Assembly (NCBI GenBank): GCA_030638385.1
Contig: DAOWES010000160.1
Location: 1-8,310, forward strand
Reading direction: 5' to 3'
From: Candidatus Cloacimonadota bacterium
Lineage (GTDB): Bacteria > Cloacimonadota > Cloacimonadia > Cloacimonadales > TCS61
DNA length: 8,310 nucleotides
Shown: piece by piece, positions 6,839-8,310 of the stretch
Layout: every line of letters begins with the position of its first letter
Position numbering within the stretch: position 1 is the first letter of the stretch
Position numbers and translations under genes: made by a program
The notes under the pieces: generated by a model
Told to the model about the DNA's origin: nothing
The model's input: the letters and a program-made list of their open reading frames with translations, nothing else
The model's database searches: none

Positions 6839-7837
6839 ATGAGCAAAAAAATTGCCTGTACCGGCATAAAGCCAACCGGAGCACCACATTTAGGAAATTA
6901 TTTTGGCATGTATAAGCCTGCTTTAGAATTGGCAAAAGAGTTTGATACTAGATATTTCATCGCAGATTATCACGCTCTGAACAGTATAAAAGATGCTAAA
7001 CGAATGAAAGAATTATCTTATGAAGTTGCTGCAAGTTGGTTAGCTTGCGGACTAGATCCGGATAAATCTATTCTCTATAAACAAAGTGCCGTTCCTTACA
7101 CATTCGAATTAAATAATCTGCTAATGGCATTCACTTCAAAAGGATTGATGAACCGGGCTCATGCTTACAAAGCAATGGTGCAAGCCAACCTTGAAAACAG
7201 TAAAGATCCTGATGATGGTGTAAATATGGGATTATTTACTTATCCAATTCTAATGGCTGCCGATATTTTGCAATTCGATAGCAATGTTGTTCCGGTAGGA
7301 AAAGACCAAATTCAACATTTAGAGATGACTATCGATATCGCTCAAAGCATAAATTATAATTATCAAGATGAATTACTAACAATCCCGGAGCCGATCACTA
7401 AAAAAGAGACAGGATTAATCATCGGTTTAGATGGCAGAAAGATGAGCAAAAGTTATAATAATACGATTCCGCTATTTCTTCCAAAGAAAAAATTGCGCAA
7501 AATGGTGATGAAAATTATTACAAATTCTCAAACTATCGAAGAGCCCAAAGATCCGGATAATTGCAATGTATTTACTTTATATAAACTATTTGCGACCGCA
7601 GAACAACAGGCCAACCTTAGAGAAAGATATTTGGCAGGAAACATGGGCTGGGGCCATGCAAAGCAAGAGCTCTTTGAGGTAATGGATACGCATATCGCTC
7701 CCATGCGAGAAAAATATGATGATTTAATCAACAATAAAGATTACATTGATAAGGTGCTGAATGAAGGTGCTTTAAAAGCAAATGAGATTGTATCAGCGAA
7801 ATTGGAAAAACTTAGAATAGCTCTTGGGTTAAAATAA
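6839..7837 (+). CDS. trpS: Tryptophanyl-tRNA synthetase
   Basis: Charges tRNA-Trp with tryptophan using ATP; a class I synthetase that works as a homodimer in the cytoplasm. The 332 residues match the usual bacterial TrpRS length of about 330. The N-terminus has the GIKPTGAPHLGN block, where PHLGN (16-20) is the normal TrpRS version of the HIGH motif. YPILMAADIL carries D142, the position expected to bind the tryptophan indole nitrogen, followed by VPVGKDQIQH, another family block. KMSKS is intact at 201-205. The C-terminal helical region (about 215-332) would contact the anticodon. The gene lies 21 nt after rimO and has no promoter of its own in that gap, so it is probably cotranscribed. No T-box or Trp leader peptide is visible, and no convincing terminator follows its stop. 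Confidence 0.97.
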   Translation: MSKKIACTGIKPTGAPHLGNYFGMYKPALELAKEFDTRYFIADYHALNSIKDAKRMKELSYEVAASWLACGLDPDKSILYKQSAVPYTFELNNLLMAFTSKGLMNRAHAYKAMVQANLENSKDPDDGVNMGLFTYPILMAADILQFDSNVVPVGKDQIQHLEMTIDIAQSINYNYQDELLTIPEPITKKETGLIIGLDGRKMSKSYNNTIPLFLPKKKLRKMVMKIITNSQTIEEPKDPDNCNVFTLYKLFATAEQQANLRERYLAGNMGWGHAKQELFEVMDTHIAPMREKYDDLINNKDYIDKVLNEGALKANEIVSAKLEKLRIALGLK

Positions 7838-7862
7838 TTTTATTCAAAATTCGATAAAATGT

Positions 7863-7891
7863 TTGACACAGAAAACCAACCCAAATAAAAA
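7863..7891 (+). promoter_or_regulatory. Candidate sigma-70-type promoter for secG
   Basis: TTGACA at 7863-7868 is a perfect -35 match. After a 17-nt spacer comes TAAAAA (7886-7891), matching four of six -10 positions. Predicted transcription would start near 7898, about 25 nt before the secG start codon. It lies in the 86-nt gap after trpS, the only gap downstream of rimO large enough to hold a promoter. Confidence 0.5.
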
Positions 7892-7910
7892 CGTTTCAAC
7901 ATTGATTAAT

Positions 7911-7915
7911 AGGAG
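7911..7915 (+). promoter_or_regulatory. Ribosome binding site deciding the secG start at 7924
   Basis: AGGAG lies 8 nt before ATG 7924. An in-frame GTG at 7915 overlaps the last base of this site and so cannot use it; the ATG is preferred. Confidence 0.75.
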
Positions 7916-7923
7916 TGTTAATA

Positions 7924-8277
7924 ATGATTCTTACTTTAATGATTATACATATAGTTATCTCGGCCGCCTTAGTATTGAGCATCCTTGTTCAATCAAGTAA
8001 AGGTGGAGCTTTAGATGGACTTGTTGGTGGAGCTGCAGTAAACGCTCTTGGTGGACAAGGTGCTAGCAAGTTTATGAAAAAAGCAACAACAGTTTTAGCT
8101 GTGTTGTTCACTGTATCTTGCATCATGTTTACTGTTACATTGAGAGATGCAAAACCATCTTCTTCAAAAGCTTTAGACATGCTTAAGGAAGATGCTAAAA
8201 AAGAAGTTCCTGTAACAGAAACTCAGCCGTTAACGGAAGAAGTTATCCCTACAGAAGCTACTGAAACTACAGAATAA
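7924..8277 (+). CDS. secG: Preprotein translocase subunit SecG
   Basis: SecG is the small accessory subunit of the SecYEG channel in the cytoplasmic membrane and helps SecA-driven protein export. The protein has 117 residues from ATG 7924. Two hydrophobic segments, about 1-22 and 54-73, fit its two membrane helices. Between them are the family motif LVQSSKGGAL (21-30) and the glycine-rich GGQGASKF (43-50). The tail after residue 75 is hydrophilic, rich in Thr, Glu and Pro, and ends acidic; tails of this kind vary widely in SecG. A tRNA-Leu starts 10 nt after the stop, an arrangement also known from Escherichia coli (secG-leuU). A candidate promoter lies upstream. Confidence 0.95.
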   Translation: MILTLMIIHIVISAALVLSILVQSSKGGALDGLVGGAAVNALGGQGASKFMKKATTVLAVLFTVSCIMFTVTLRDAKPSSSKALDMLKEDAKKEVPVTETQPLTEEVIPTEATETTE

Positions 8278-8287
8278 TTTTATAGAC

Positions 8288-8310
8288 GCAGAAGTGGTGG
8301 AACTGGCAGA
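8288..8310 (+). tRNA. tRNA-Leu, 5' part only (truncated by the window end)
   Basis: The last 23 nt read as the start of a class II tRNA: acceptor 5' strand GCAGAAG (8288-8294), then TG as positions 8 and 9, then a D-arm beginning GTGGAACTGGCAGA. The GTGGTGGAA...GGCAGA pattern is characteristic of bacterial tRNA-Leu. The anticodon, variable arm and 3' end lie outside the window, so the isoacceptor is unknown. It begins 10 nt after the secG stop with no terminator between, so it is probably cotranscribed with secG. Confidence 0.85.

Noticed and set aside
7837..7860. 7-bp stem ATTTTAT / ATAAAAT after trpS as a terminator
   Set aside because: The stem is entirely A-T with a 10-nt loop and no T-run, too weak to call.
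7915..7923. GTG start at 7915 for secG
   Set aside because: It overlaps the AGGAG that serves ATG 7924.

Overview
The window reads as ordinary bacterial chromosome: AT-rich (about 35-38% GC by eye), gene-dense, with every convincing gene on the + strand. Most genes have a clear AGGAG-type Shine-Dalgarno 5-8 nt before the start, and all stops are TAA or TAG. The isoleucyl-tRNA synthetase is the long IleRS2 type common in the Bacteroidetes/FCB lineages and some other bacteria. The strong Shine-Dalgarno sites argue against a typical Bacteroidetes. My best guess is an FCB-affiliated or candidate phylum such as Cloacimonadota, held at low confidence; 16S or a protein phylogeny would decide.

Layout. 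1-123: leader of the first gene. 124-540: a small single-pass membrane protein resembling LEA-14/WHy domain proteins. 541-792: a gap with a perfect GC-rich hairpin (559-589). 793-1038: an unrecognised 81-residue C4 zinc-ribbon-like protein. 1078-4203: ileS. 4227-5468: a DUF1015 protein. 5487-5524: an intrinsic terminator. 5540-6817: rimO. 6839-7837: trpS. 7838-7923: a gap with a plausible promoter. 7924-8277: secG. 8288-8310: the 5' end of a tRNA-Leu, cut by the window edge.

Likely transcription units are zinc-ribbon gene-ileS-DUF1015, rimO-trpS and secG-tRNA-Leu. The shared theme is translation and export: two class I tRNA synthetases, the ribosomal protein S12 methylthiotransferase, a Sec translocon subunit and a tRNA.

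Four points merit a second look. The leader of the zinc-ribbon gene is repeated, about 29 of 36 positions, in front of ileS, and each copy carries a TTTTG-NN-CAAAA palindrome just upstream of the ribosome binding site. IleRS has GIHH where the class I HIGH motif should be, the variant linked to mupirocin hyper-resistance in IleRS2 enzymes. The rho-independent terminator ends only 15 nt before the rimO start codon. The zinc-ribbon gene itself has no family I can name. I found no mobile element, CRISPR array, phage gene or defence system; this is mostly a housekeeping region.
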